A program made the translations under genes and the position numbers. Shown one piece after another: positions 10,545-21,379 of a stretch of 64,000 nucleotides of DNA. Below the pieces are notes generated by a model, which saw only the letters and a program-made list of their open reading frames with translations, was not told the origin of the DNA and did not search any database. Source of the stretch: Nemophila menziesii (Eukaryota; Streptophyta; Magnoliopsida; Boraginales; Hydrophyllaceae). The DNA is taken from positions 3,472,001 to 3,536,000 of the forward strand of contig JARWIR010000039.1 of NCBI GenBank assembly GCA_029959085.1, given 5' to 3'. The stretch's first letter is position 1. Every line of letters starts with the position of its first letter.

Positions 10545-11500
10545 CCTTCTCTTTTAATTTATTCCCATTAGTAGCACCTCCTACACCTATTACCAAATCT
10601 CTCTTTTTAGTACTAATTTTTTCTCCATTCTCGCCACTCCCATTAGTACCTTCAAATTTTCCTTTGGCTTATCTATGTTCATGGATGTACCAGAATCCAT
10701 AATGCTAACACCTGTACTATCACAGTTAGTTGTCGTCTTGTTTAACCCTGTGTTGGGTTTATCGAATTTAGATCCCAACTCGTTTTGGAGCAATCTTCGC
10801 CATTCAAGAATCTTCCTAAGCTCAATTTATTTTTAGCTTTGTACAATAGTGAAGATTGTGAGGGTCCTCTAGTAAACAATTTAACCATGCTACCCAGTTT
10901 GGGAATCAGTTGTTCATTGGTGCATCGAGATTATTCATGGTAAAAAAATCCTCAAATGTAGCAAACTTAACGCACATTTTCATATCTGAACTTGATCGAT
11001 GTTTGAGTTCTTTCATCTTCCCATTATTTGGTTGCGGCTATAATGGGTCTATCGAGATTCCAATTGACTTGGACTCAAGAAGCTCAATTTTGTGAACCTC
11101 TCTAAAAAAACCAACTAGTTTTTCAATGCATTTATTTTTGAGAAGGTGGATTGAAACATTCGTCAGTTGAATCCAAAGCATTGTGTAAGTAATTTCATTG
11201 TTACCTATGTTCTTGAATGAGTTAATAGCAAAATGTTTTCCCATTATAGTCCAATGCCATTGATTCCATACTCACATTTTGTCTTCTTTATTTTTGAATA
11301 TGATGAAAGCCGCATTGTTACCCAATCTCTTTGTTTCAATAGGTTCTTTTTATATCCAGTATTTGTTGATGTGGAAATTAACAAGGTATTGGTAGAGGAG
11401 TTCAATTGGTATATTATGGTCATTAACATTTTTGTATTTGGTGTTGTTTTTTTGGTTATAATAAGATCACCCTTTGACAAAAAAAGAATTAAAAAAGTAA
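10545..11500 (-). pseudogene. LINE ORF1-like (DUF4283 type) remnant
   Basis: Minus-strand translations in more than one frame show parts of the DUF4283 domain found in plant LINE ORF1 proteins: GKHFAINSF, then TMLWIQLTNVSIHLL, then KLVGFFREVHKIE and a short SIGISIDPL strand (about 11244-11038). A later FPNWVAWLNCLL segment (about 10900-10870) is like the conserved G(S/N)WLRA motif that follows. The order fits an RNA-binding ORF1 read from 11500 down to 10545. Frame changes and stops make it non-functional. Identification is by motif pattern only. Confidence 0.55.
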
Positions 11501-11697
11501 CATATCACCATCTTTAGCGAGAGGATGATTTGTAAAATAGAAATTCATAACCAAGAAAATCAGTAAAACCTGAAAGTTAGAGTGAAATTTTTGGAAAAAA
11601 GACACAAAGTTTTGATGCAAGAAAGAAAAACCAAAAAAAAAAATAAGACACATAAAGAAAACGGATAATTTCCTACCGGATCCGATTTTTGACTTCT

Positions 11698-11958
11698 GGG
11701 TGTCCAAAGTTTTAAAAGTGACAAATCAGTACCCAAGGTTTCATTTTTGTGACTTCGTCAGTAGCTGCTGTCAATTTCTTCGTTAAGTGCCACTTGGTGC
11801 CTACGTGGCGCCTACGTGGAAAATCTGCTACGCACGCGCCACGCAAACGGCAGTAGGCACCACATGACACTTAACGGAGAAACTGTCGGCATGTACAAAC
11901 GGAGTCACAAAGTGAAATATTGAGTACTGATTTGTCACTTTTAAAACATTGAACACCC
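11698..11958. mobile_element. Foldback MITE with ~115-bp terminal inverted repeats
   Basis: The left arm begins GGGTGTCCAAAGTTTTAAAA and contains GTGACAAATCAGTAC; the reverse complement of the right end reads GGGTGTTCAATGTTTTAAAA with the same GTGACAAATCAGTAC. Similarity continues through the CTTCGTTAAGTG and GGTGCCTAC parts, leaving a short GC-rich centre with CGCGCCACGC. No open frame and no obvious target duplication. It may be a Mutator-type or other DNA-transposon MITE; the superfamily is not settled. Confidence 0.8.
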
Positions 11959-12268
11959 AAACGGTTAGTAGCATGAGTGTATTTTCCCGAAGATTAACTG
12001 TAAAGATAGAGCGAGATTCTATCTTAGCTTCGGATTTTAAAATTGAAAAATTAGAAAAAATCCATGACAGATTTCATGAAAGAGTGGAGAAGGAAGAAGA
12101 AAACTAGAGAGAGAATTATGTAGGCACAGATTGTACTTAGAAGTTAGGCGCCAACTGAAAACCGATTCCTCTCTATCCAAACACAACCTAAAGTTACTCA
12201 CTTTTATAACACATATATATACACACACCCAAACCACCCTAAAAATCAAAATTGTTGCTTCATTTTAA

Positions 12269-13122
12269 ATGGATTTCTTCAAATCAGTATTCTCAGAAGA
12301 TTCAGAAGAACCTAATTCTTCAAATTCTGAAAATACCTCTCCCCCTTCCCCTAATTCTCAAAGCCTTAACCCTAACCCTAACCCTAATTCTGCAGATCTT
12401 CCCGCCATTACCACGGCGTGGACCTTCGGGTCGACCCTTCTTAAAACCATAGCTACCAAGTCCGAATCTTTGGTTGAAAACTACCGCCGCGATCTTGAAG
12501 AGTTCAGCTCCGGTCTGAAGATTGAAACCGCTACGATCCGGGAAGCCGCCAGCCGTGCCGTACAGGACCTCCCGGCTCGTCTCGAATCTGGAGCGGCCGT
12601 TGCTCAAACCTCACTTGAATCTGTCGGTCAAGCCATTGACAACATTACTGATGTAATTGTTACCCGTGGTAAAGATTCAATTATGATCCTTACTTCTGAT
12701 GATTATGATTCCGATGGTGAATTATATGATAACGATGTGAGATTCAATCAGAGAAGCGATATTTATGATAATAATGGAAACTTTGATGTGAATAAGCCGT
12801 ATAGTAGGATTGAATCTGTTATAAGAACAATACAATGCGATATAAAGACTTATATTGAGGAGCCAGAAGATGTGGAGGATTATAACGAGTGGAGAAAAGG
12901 ATTTGTATTGGAGGAAATTGATGAAGAGATTGAGAAGTTAGTTGGAGATAACAGAAAGGTAAAGGAGATTTACAATGAGATTGTTCCTAGTGAAGTTGAG
13001 AAGGAGATATTTTGGAGTAGGTATTTCTATAAGGTGTATAAAGTGAAGAGATTAGAGGAAGCTAGATTGAAACTTGTTGAAAAAGCAATCTCAGGTGAGG
13101 ATGAGGAATTAAGTTGGGATGT

Positions 13123-13169
<47 letters not shown>

Positions 13170-13309
13170 CGAAGAAGATTATCGAAGAGAGTGTAAAGAA
13201 AATTGAGGGTTTACAAGTAGATGAAAAGAAGGAGAATGTTGATAAAGATAAAGAAGAAGATTTGAGTTGGGATATTGAAGATAATGATGATGATCCTGTT
13301 AAGTCATGA
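12269..13309 (+). CDS. BSD domain-containing protein
   Basis: 346 residues from one uninterrupted frame. The N-terminus is Ser/Asn/Pro-rich (1-45). A helical region with WTFGSTLLKTIATKSESLVE (51-70) follows, typical of plant BSD proteins. The BSD domain is at about 204-256, with YNEW at its start and the diagnostic FWSRYFYK (248-255) at its end. The tail is acidic: two LSWD motifs (281-284 and near the end) flank a run of 15 Asp (286-300). BSD domains occur in TFIIH p62, synapse-associated proteins and DOS2-like proteins; the role of the plant members is poorly known. The frame begins at the first ATG after a CT/AC-rich leader with a TATA-like ATATATATA at ~12210. No introns and no damage are seen. 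Confidence 0.9.
12368..12387 (+). repeat. Telomere-type AACCCT repeats inside the BSD gene
   Basis: Three consecutive AACCCT units and a partial fourth encode an Asn-Pro repeat (residues 34-40). Most likely a chance or slippage-grown microsatellite in coding DNA, but it is also a telobox-like motif bound by some plant TRB/telobox factors. Confidence 0.8.
13124..13168 (+). repeat. (GAT)15 microsatellite encoding poly-Asp
   Basis: Fifteen uninterrupted GAT codons in the acidic tail of the BSD protein. A likely length-variable site; changes come in whole codons and keep the frame. Confidence 0.95.
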
Positions 13310-13976
13310 TCTTTAATTTTTATGCTTTGAGTAACAATATTGTGTTTCATAATATGGTGATACTTAGGTGTTTTTTATCCAATATATGATAATGTATATA
13401 CTAATTTAAATTAGCTTTGAGGTGAAACAATGCTATTGAATTTTGTTTGGTTTTTTCCCCTATGATTTTCTCCTTCATTTGTTCTAGCTATGATATGTTA
13501 ATGTGCAGTGGTATTTTCATGCGTTGTGTGTGATTTAGTATTTTCATGCACAAATTTCTGATTCATTTACTCCAATATGGTTGCATGAACTTTTAACATA
13601 TACTAGTTTCTTAGCTTTTTAATGCGTAAAACCATCAGGCATGTAAGTCTCAAGTTTGTCAACACTATTATATATGTACCCTTTTAAGTTTTGGAACTTA
13701 GAATTTATAGTAGTTAATAAGCAGCCACTTTTGTACTTTAAAGAAAAACTGAATCTGTCATATTCATTATCTTGTAAATCCATGGCTGATTTCCAACTAG
13801 CTTTTGGCGACTTTTTAATACCCTGCACAAGCACTGTATAGAACTGCATAAATTGGAATTGGTTCTTAAATGCAACTTCAACTACACAAAACTGACTGTA
13901 CTTTTTCCTTCCACTCTAGTTTTGCATCTAAACTTATTTGCAACTCTACCCAAAAACCTAGTTATCGCTATTAGTA
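13310..13976. other. 3' flank of the BSD gene, no gene seen
   Basis: AT-rich DNA behind the BSD stop codon, with short open frames on both strands that lack any recognisable domain. The first ~150 bases probably include the 3' UTR. Confidence 0.5.
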
Positions 13977-14117
13977 TTAGGTGGTCCAATCATGGATTTT
14001 CTTTTTCCAAATTTACTTTTTTCTTTCTCTTCTATGATAGGACCACCTAATTGCCACATCATGGGTGATGTTTTGGTGATCCATTTTTGGGGATGTTTTG
14101 GTGATCCATTTTTGGGT
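13977..14117. repeat. 11-bp inverted repeat and adjoining 25-bp direct repeat
   Basis: TTAGGTGGTCC (13977-13987) and its exact complement GGACCACCTAA (14040-14050) enclose a T-rich 52-bp loop, like a very small MITE. Immediately after, a 25-bp unit beginning GATGTTTTGGTGATCC occurs twice in a row (from 14067 and from 14092). Confidence 0.75.
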
Positions 14118-14500
14118 GATACCTAGCATTACTCTTATAAAAATTGCCCCCCTATCCACCCGCTCCCAAATTGAGGAGAAAGAGACATCACACTAACATG
14201 AAACATCATTTGTTGGATATCACTATTTTTAAGAAGACAAAGCTCCTCTTGCGGGTTCTACTCACGCCAAATCTCTCTACCATTGATAGATTAACCTAGT
14301 GACAATAAGCTCTGCCACCAAGTTAGCGCTATCATGATGCCATTTCAATTTATCTTTCCAAAATTGCTAGTAAGTAAGGTAAATGAAAGTCGTAAAAGTA
14401 TTCCTAATCATTCTTAACAAATCTATCCACAATATCACAATTATGTTTCTCCAAACTTTGCAGTTGAATGGAAACTTTAAAAGGATCCTGAAAATAAAAT

Positions 14501-14550
14501 TAGGGAGGAGGAGGAGGGGGGGGGGGGGGGGGGGGGGGGGGAGGGGAAGG
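14501..14550 (+). repeat. Purine block with 26 consecutive G
   Basis: GGAGGAGGAG leads into 26 uninterrupted G (14516-14541), then AGGGGAAGG. It can form G-quadruplexes and is a site where sequencing and assembly lengths are unreliable. Open frames through it give only poly-Gly or poly-Pro. Confidence 0.9.
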
Positions 14551-14639
14551 CTCTTGATATATAAAGGGTCCATCACCTTTTTAGTCTTGTGGGCTACTTT
14601 TAGATAGCAAAAAACAAAAATCGTTTTAATAAAATGGGT

Positions 14640-15108
14640 GGACTGGTTCTAACCACGATAGGGGGAAATTTATAACTTTCTTAGTTCAGCTTTAAATCAC
14701 AAATCGTTAGTTCATTTGCGGTCTTGACTCCAAGTACTATCTAAAAACCAAAGGGCTACTCTAGTATCTTCATCAACCTTGCGTGATAACTCAAACAATT
14801 CACTTTCCAACACATACTTTCACTTTCTAAAAGTGGTAGAATCTTCCTTTTTCCACCATGACTAAGGGGTAATACAGCTTCCTTGACTTTTTATCATATT
14901 CTCATAGTATCCTATAATCCAAGTAATTAAAAGCTTTACACCTAACATACAAATTACGCATAAGAGCTCTAAAAGTAACATAAACATCGAAACTAGACAA
15001 GAAAGTATAAAACATCAAACAACGGGGAAAATTCCTCAACTAAGGCCTAAATACTCCTAAAATTATGTCTCGTGACTAGATCAATCTATCACATAATTGG
15101 AGACATCA
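14640..15108 (-). mobile_element. Truncated 3' LTR, reverse strand, type B-related
   Basis: On the minus strand it begins TGATGTCTCC at 15108, directly behind a polypurine tract, with the usual inverted repeat 46 nt away (15063-15071). Phrases such as GTGTAAAGCTTTTAATTA correspond to the start of type B LTRs. Similarity fades near 14640, so only about the first 470 bp remain. Confidence 0.75.
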
Positions 15109-17450
15109 AGGCCCCAACTCAAAGTTTTCGCGCCCCGACAAAATAAGAACTAACCTAGGGAATCTAAGTCCAACTAATAATAGAAGGAATAGTAGAAAAA
15201 TAATAAATGATCCTAAAGCACCTCTCCTAGAAAGTCTCATGTTGTAATATTTTTAAGAACTAATACACACATACGCATAATATACAAACAATGAACACGT
15301 CATAAATTCAAGATCGGATTAGTTTCACAATGCAAGAATGTTTGGTTTTCACTTAGTTTGATATGGAAGCTATAGGGTGTTCATCGGTCCTACATAGTAT
15401 CCAATAGTCCACCTAACTACTCCCGAGTCGATCAATTTTTACTTTACCATGTAGTTAGAAATCCTAAGGTCTTTTCGGTTATAGCGTAGGCTTAGGAACT
15501 GTATGATACGTATATTCAAATAATGTGAAGTGAGTTTTTGGTTCTCTCCCCTCTATCCATCAATGGATCGTCCTAGAGCTTGAGTTTACACTTGGATATG
15601 TTCTCACTCAACCCAATTCGATGCATTTGATTAGCATCCATTCACGATAATTTCATAAAAAATTCTACTTTTCCGGTTATTTTCTTTTGATTCTTTTCCA
15701 ATTCGTTATACTTTTTTTGTAAGATAGTCATTCCCCTCTTTTTGATGTGAGATATCATACTACTTAATCTTTTCATTACTTTTTTGTTTCAATTTTCTAT
15801 TTAATAGACAGCGACAAAGGGTTAAAATAATAGTGCATCAACAACATAAAACACAATACAAATTTATAAATCCCACCGAACATGTTTCCATAATGATATC
15901 TCACCACCTCAAGCTCAAGATCTAAAGATGACTATCTTAGCATTGCGATTTGAGTGCAAGTCATATGGAAGGTCTTATCATCTAAGGGGTATGTCTTAAA
16001 ATGTGCAGACAAAGAAAGGTACAAGCTAGAAAAAGGCCAAGATGGATAATAATTCAATTTAATCTGGGTTAGAAAATTAAATGCTACAAAGTCTTATCAA
16101 AACCTTAATCACTACTCGGCCTTGTTATGTTTTCACTTTTAGTTCATAGATTATGCAGGTTTTCAACTAGCTTAGACCTCACGTTCTACACACAGCTCAA
16201 GGCTCCCTAAGATCGAACTTGTTTCTACGCATTGCTTACTAATATTTTCTATCCTTTAATTCATGTTTTCATGTAAAATACACTATACATGCTGTGACAC
16301 TATTCTAGGATACACTACTTACTATCATTGACTCAGTAAAATCATGCTTAATAGGTGAATTCAATGTATTTTATGCCAAATCTTATATTATACACTAAAT
16401 TTTTTAAATTTTATGCAAAAAACAGAAAACGGAGATGAGAACAACAAATCCCCACCCCCAACGCAATAAAGTGAGTCGTGTCCCTATGAATAAAAAAGAC
16501 TCAAAAAAGAAATAAAATTTACACTAATATACACTAAAAAACAAGTAATCAAGTCGAGAGATCTAGAAACATTACTCTACAAGTGACTGAACCATCCAAC
16601 TTGCGATCAACATGTCGCTTCGATCTTTCCCTAAGCATGGATATGATATTATTCAGCCTTGCGTCTAACCTTTTTTTGCGATCGATGATGTTGAATTGTT
16701 TATCCTCTATGTTATTTAACTTTGTGAACATCATCATTACCCACATAGGTATCTCAAACTCATCACTAATTGGTCCTTGAGGATGAATTACGATCTTTGG
16801 CTATTAGTTCTTTCTTCTTTGGTTCGGCAAGTAATCTCCTTCTCATAGTATTCTCTTTCAATTGAGTAAGTACCTCGGGCTTCACTTTCTTCTCATGCAG
16901 CTCAACGATGAGGATTTCTCATTATTTTGTTTCCCCAAGTAAATCTCTCTTCTTCCCCACGTCTTGTCTCTTCCTCTTTAAAGTCAACACATCTATTCGC
17001 CTTGTCATCTCAACTAACCCACAACTTAAAGATGTAACCAAGTATGCATTTATTCTTTGGATTTGTATTTGGTTGGTGTTTCTCTGAGTTGTTGTGTATA
17101 GGATCATATTCAGTGGTGTTTGAATGGTGGTTTATGAAGAATATAGGAAGGATATATGATTGCTAGTGGTAGAAGAAATTCTTGAAAACTTGATAATATT
17201 TGGTGTTATGGAATGGATTTGATGTTTTGGTATTGTTTTGGTGCATTGGTGAAGGTTTGATCAAGCTTCAATGTTGTTTTAATGGATTTTATGAGATGTA
17301 TTTACATTTCGGTGAAGTTAAAGGAGGCTAGGAATAGGATTTAGAGTAATTGATGTTCATAAGGACTATTTTACTCCTCACATTGTTGTGTCACACGGTA
17401 TACTGCAACTCATGTCGTGGTATACCACACCCATCTCCTTTCGTTTTGTA
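15109..17450 (-). mobile_element. 3' internal region of a reverse-strand LTR element with accessory-ORF remnant
   Basis: The polypurine tract (15109-15125) abuts the LTR. Farther in, the region shares with the two other elements the GGGACACGACTC block (near 16470) and the CATATGAC...GCACT phrase (near 15960). Minus-strand open pieces at 17107-16922 and 16746-16549 are rich in Lys/Arg/Glu and look coiled-coil. They occupy the position of the accessory ORF end seen at 58525-58791 in the element at 53389. No reverse transcriptase or integrase is visible. The right end near 17450 is not a clean boundary. Confidence 0.65.
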
Positions 17451-17756
17451 GTTGTGTTGCTGATATGCCGATGTGAAGGATCACTCTGTTGGATTGGGGT
17501 GTGGAGAGGGGAGAGTATAGAGAGTGTTCTAGGGTTTGTAGGTGGGAAAGTTTTGTTTATTGTATGATTGAGTATATATAGTATGTAAAAAATAGTTGAG
17601 GGTATAATGGGTAATGTGAAAATAACTTTATAGTGTTAAATCTTATAACTAAACGTTCGTAAGACTGGCGGATTGGGTGGGTGTTGGTTGGATCTTATAA
17701 TTGACCTTGCATAATAAGAGTGTTAAATATAAAACTCAAAATCATTAAAATTGTGA

Positions 17757-17820
17757 TGCAGTGAGCATGGATCGAACACACGACCTTTAGATCTTCAATC
17801 TGACGCTCTCCCAACTAAGC
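17757..17820 (-). pseudogene. tRNA-Phe pseudogene
   Basis: The left copy of the duplicated tRNA-Phe. It keeps the GAA anticodon context (RC of ATCTTCAATC) but has several substitutions in the T arm and anticodon stem. It lacks the first ~9 nt of the tRNA, where the sequence jumps into the start of the next duplication unit, so no acceptor stem can form. Confidence 0.88.
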
Positions 17821-18157
17821 GTGGATCTTCAATCATTAAAATTGTAGTTGTGTTGCTGATATGTCGATGTGAAGGATCACTCTGTTGGATGGGGGTGTGG
17901 AGAGGGGAGAGTATAGAGAGTGTTCTAGGGTTTGTAGGTGGGAAATTTTTGTTTATTGTATGACTGAGTATATATAGTATGTAAAAAATAGTTGAGGGTA
18001 TAATGGGGTAATGTGAAAATAACTTTATAGTGTTAAATCTTATAACTAAACTTTCGTAAGACGGGCGGATTGGGTGGGTGGGTGTTGGTTGGATCTTATA
18101 ATTGACCTTGTGTAATAAGAGTGTTAAATATAATACTCAAAATCATTAAAATCCTGA

Positions 18158-18182
18158 TGCGGTGAGCGTGGATCGAACACGC

Positions 18183-18225
<43 letters not shown>

Positions 18226-18230
18226 CCCGC
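18158..18230 (-). tRNA. trnF-GAA: tRNA-Phe (GAA)
   Basis: 73 nt on the minus strand, beginning GCGGGGATAGCTCAGTTGGG and ending with a GCTCACCGC acceptor strand plus discriminator A. The acceptor, D, anticodon and T stems all pair. The anticodon is GAA in CTGAAGATC, and the T loop is GTTCGATCC. Box A (TAGCTCAGTTGG) and box B (GTTCGATCC) are intact. CCA is not encoded, as expected for a nuclear plant gene, and there is no intron. It lies 6 nt downstream of tRNA-Gly in the same direction. Confidence 0.97.
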
Positions 18231-18236
18231 AAAGAA

Positions 18237-18307
18237 TGCACCAGCCGGGAATCGAACCCGGGTCTGTACCGTGGCAGGGTACTATTCTACCACTAGACCA
18301 CTGGTGC
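18237..18307 (-). tRNA. trnG-GCC: tRNA-Gly (GCC)
   Basis: 71 nt on the minus strand, starting GCACCAGTGGTCTAGTGGTA and ending CGGCTGGTGC plus discriminator A. The 7-bp acceptor stem is perfect, the anticodon GCC lies in CCTGCCACGG, and the T loop is GTTCGATTC. Boxes A and B are intact, with no intron and no encoded CCA. It is the upstream member of a two-gene cluster with tRNA-Phe. Confidence 0.97.
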
Positions 18308-19324
18308 TATATGTTAAACATATACTTTGTATTCATTGTGATGGAGATGTTTATATCAATGCAAGAAGCTTAGGACAAAACATTCCTAGAATGAGTTTCA
18401 ACTGTGTTACATACATGCTATTTTATAACTAATAAGGATACATCTATATATTTAGAAATAGTTAAAGAAGAATGTATCTATAAATTATGTAATAAAATAG
18501 GTATACTTACTCTTTTCACATACTATTCTAATAATAACAAACATTTTTCTAAATAATTTATATACTTTCTTACTCACTCTATATACTTTCTCACTCACTC
18601 TCTAGTTTCATTATAGTATTATAGTCTCTCTGTGTGACACCAACATTGATAAAGATGTAAAAACTATAATAACACACTACTATATGGTTAAATTCTTCCA
18701 CAAAGATTTTTTTGTTATCTTGACGCCTTATTAGGCGTTCACATGAATTCTTCTTTTTTGGTACTTAATTAACGGCGCGCGCACAAAACGAGCTTGATCC
18801 ATTTTTCATATCCTTTTCACTTTCTCTTTCAAATGGCTCTTGATCTATGCTTGATCTATTCTTCTTGGTTTTTAAAAAATTAAAAACCGCACCAAAAAAC
18901 CGATTGGTTTGGTTTTTTTTTTAAACCAAAAGTTTCGGTTCGTTTGGTGTACTACATAAAAACCGATTTGAAAAACCGAAACTAATAAGAATTCATATGC
19001 TATATATGGGAGAATTTTTAGTAAGAAACTATAATATACATGTATTTCTGTTTTATTATATAATTGAGTTGGCGGTGTTGTTTAGTTTAATGAATTTTTA
19101 TCAGTTGTAATGGTATAAATTCTGAAATAGTAATTTAATTTTATGAATTTATTTATTATTGTTAATTTAGGTTATACTAGTTAGATTACAAAATATATTT
19201 TTATTCAATTAACATTATGAAAGTTTTCATAAAATTTGGTAAGTGGTACTGTTTTATAATAATTAGAAATCTCAAATTAAAATGAATCAAATACTGACTT
19301 TCACAAGAATATTAACATTAACTT
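18308..19324. other. AT-rich spacer with a small foldback
   Basis: No gene seen. Around 18865-18990, AAACCGATTGGTTTGGTTT and TTTAAACCAAAAGTTTCGGT form overlapping inverted repeats of the kind common in plant dispersed repeats. The rest is AT-rich with no structure I could name. Confidence 0.5.
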
Positions 19325-19775
19325 CTTCAATATTTCTTCGACTGACATGTTCTTTGTATCGAAACTGATTGAATCGGAAATCTCTACACTTTTGCTTCAT
19401 ACTGTTCTTCCGAATTCCCAGCCAATCTTGAGTTATAATCACTTTTGTGGACGTGGCTACTGAAATTCAGATTTACTTGGCAACTTTTCCTTTCCTATAT
19501 AATTTTTTTCTTCCTTTATCTCCAATTTCCATCATTATCTTATTTCATTTATCTCTTGGAATTGATTTGGCATCTAATTAATTACCATATATCTTTAAAG
19601 CTTCACAATTAACAAACAATTAAACCAAATATGCTTTAAAAATAATAAATCATCAAATCAAGACAAGAAATAAGAAAATACAATAATACTAATAAAAATC
19701 GAGCATTTAACTTCCTAATACACCTAAAATGATGTCTCCAACCTAGATTAGATCATCACAAATAGGGAGACATCA
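19325..19775 (-). mobile_element. Truncated type B LTR, reverse strand
   Basis: Begins TGATGTCTCC on the minus strand at 19775 and follows the LTR at 8964-10536 closely for ~450 bp: the 46-nt terminal stem-loop (19730-19775), then AAATATGC...AAAGCTTCA, then the CCACGTCCACAAAA region. It stops near 19325, so the LTR's 3' two-thirds are missing. Its outer end abuts LINE coding sequence. Confidence 0.85.
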
Positions 19776-20868
19776 GTATGCTAGGGGCAATAACTTGTGG
19801 AGCAGCTGGGTACATTGCAATATCATTAAGGACAAATGTGTGTGGAGCTTGGGTGATAAACAAGCGTATATCTGGATTTGGAAACAAATTTTGAATGTTA
19901 GGAAGACTGCTTATGAGTTTATTCATCATACTGTTAAGAATGGTGAGGATACATATATCATGTGGGACAAGTGGCTAGACAAAAAAGATGTAGGTACTAT
20001 TCTTGAGGTTGAAATAGATAAATACAATCTAAACTGTAATAGAACAGTTGCATCGTGTTTTGGTAGTACAGATGGAGGATGCCCCCTTGTATAGGAAAAT
20101 CACTTCCTATTTTGATCTCCTTTTCACTATCAAATGGAAAAGATCAGATAACTTGGAGTGAAAACATTAAAGGCAGGTTCTTCTTCGAGAAGACACAAAT
20201 GAGAATCACAAAAGAAAGGGAGATTCTTGAATGGAGTAACATTATTTGGGCTAAAAGTTGCATTCCACGATGCTCCTTTATAGCATGGCTTGCAGTTCAC
20301 AATCGCCTAGCCACGAAACAGAGGATGGTGAATTGGTATTACATGTAAATCTGACTGCAGTCGATTCAGTGAGGATATAGAGCATTTACTAATAAATTGC
20401 TTGGTTACAAAGCGATTACTCAACAAATTGCTACTCAAATGTAAGATTAGTTTTATTCCTTCTGATTTGATGGATTTGTTTGAAAAATCTACGCATGCTT
20501 GTCCCAACAAAGAGATTCTCCTCTTAGCAAGTGTGGTTATTACCACATATATTAATTGTGTGCGGAGTGAAAGAAATGCGAGAACTTATGATGGTGCAGT
20601 TAGAAATGAAGAATCCTTGGCTAGTCACATTGAGTTGCTTGTTGGAAATTAGAATGAGAAGTAAAAGGCTAAGAAGTACAAAAGCTACTGATCTTGTAAT
20701 TGGATTTGTGTAGTTAATGGGCTTTTGTATGTTGATTTAATGTAATGAATGACCTATATTGTTTTTAGGCCTATTATCCCTAGATGTAATTTTTCCTTAC
20801 ATGGGATGTTTGTAATGACGTTGTATCTTGAGTTTCATTAATAAAATTTGATTTTGTCGATAAAAAAA
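19776..20868 (+). mobile_element. LINE (L1-type) 3' fragment: end of ORF2 and poly(A)
   Basis: The reading frame is open from the LTR edge (ARGNNLWSSWVH, then SLGDKQAYIWIWKQIL) as in the C-terminal third of plant LINE ORF2. After a frame change there is a zinc-binding reverse-transcriptase domain (zf-RVT): the stretch containing IIWAKSCIPRCSFIAWLAVH and then NRLATKQRM. A further frame change leads to the last coding part. The end (TTCATTAATAAAATTTGATTTTGTCGATAAAAAAA) has polyadenylation signals and an A tail, usual for a LINE. Several stops and shifts make it a pseudogene. Confidence 0.8.
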
Positions 20869-21192
20869 ACTCCTTTTATTTTATTCCTAGTTCATACAAC
20901 TAATACATAATCTCTAATAATATTTTATCTTTCTTTTTATTACTTAATCTAAATAAAATAAAACAATTTTTTCTTCTTTTCTTCACTAATTAATTTCTCC
21001 TCAATCCAAACATACCTTAAGCTTCCACAAGACATGCTTAAACTTCAATTATAAAGTATGATCTAGAGATTCCATCAATTCACTCTTAGATCGAGGGTAA
21101 ATAGTGATCCAAAAGGAATTATTGAATATTAACCTTAAATTATGATCCATTCGTACGATTAACTTACTCTTAGACTAAGAATCGTTGAGTTC

Positions 21193-21343
21193 TTTTTTGT
21201 TTCACCTTTATATCACTTCCTATGTGGTAGTTTTAAATAGCAATAAGATCGTTTAACTTTTTTAATTGTTAATTTTCTCTCTCTTATGTTTAATGACACA
21301 TAAGGTGACATGTAGGAGGTGATACAAAGGTGAAACAAAAAGG
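21193..21343. mobile_element. Small MITE-like element (~150 bp)
   Basis: TTTTTTGTTTCACCTTTATA at the left and the complement TTTTTGTTTCACCTTTGTAT at the right form inverted repeats of ~33 bp with few mismatches around an AT-rich centre. No coding capacity. Confidence 0.65.
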
Positions 21344-21379
21344 GATGATATATAACATTACTCTAAACTTTAACCATAA

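Larger units (their letters stand above)
17451..18230. repeat. 396-bp tandem duplication carrying tRNA-Phe
   Basis: The unit starting GTTGTGTTGCTGATATG at 17451 starts again at 17847. The two copies agree closely (GGAGAGGGGAGAGTATAGAG, TAGTATGTAAAAAATAGTTG and many other phrases). Each copy ends in a tRNA-Phe sequence: the left one is decayed and cut, the right one intact. Confidence 0.93.

Noticed and set aside
12366..12388. Interstitial telomere
   Set aside because: Only three to four units and in frame in a gene; too short for a telomeric remnant.
12320..12607. Antisense frame in the BSD gene
   Set aside because: Shadow of the repeat-rich coding strand; no family resemblance.
13027..13350. 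Poly-Ser frame opposite the BSD gene tail
   Set aside because: Read-through of the (GAT)15 run in the other direction.
14367..14607. Poly-Gly and poly-Pro frames
   Set aside because: Products of the 26-G run only.
17451..18230. Misassembly of a single tRNA region
   Set aside because: The two copies differ at many positions and in the tRNA itself, so the duplication is real in the sequence.
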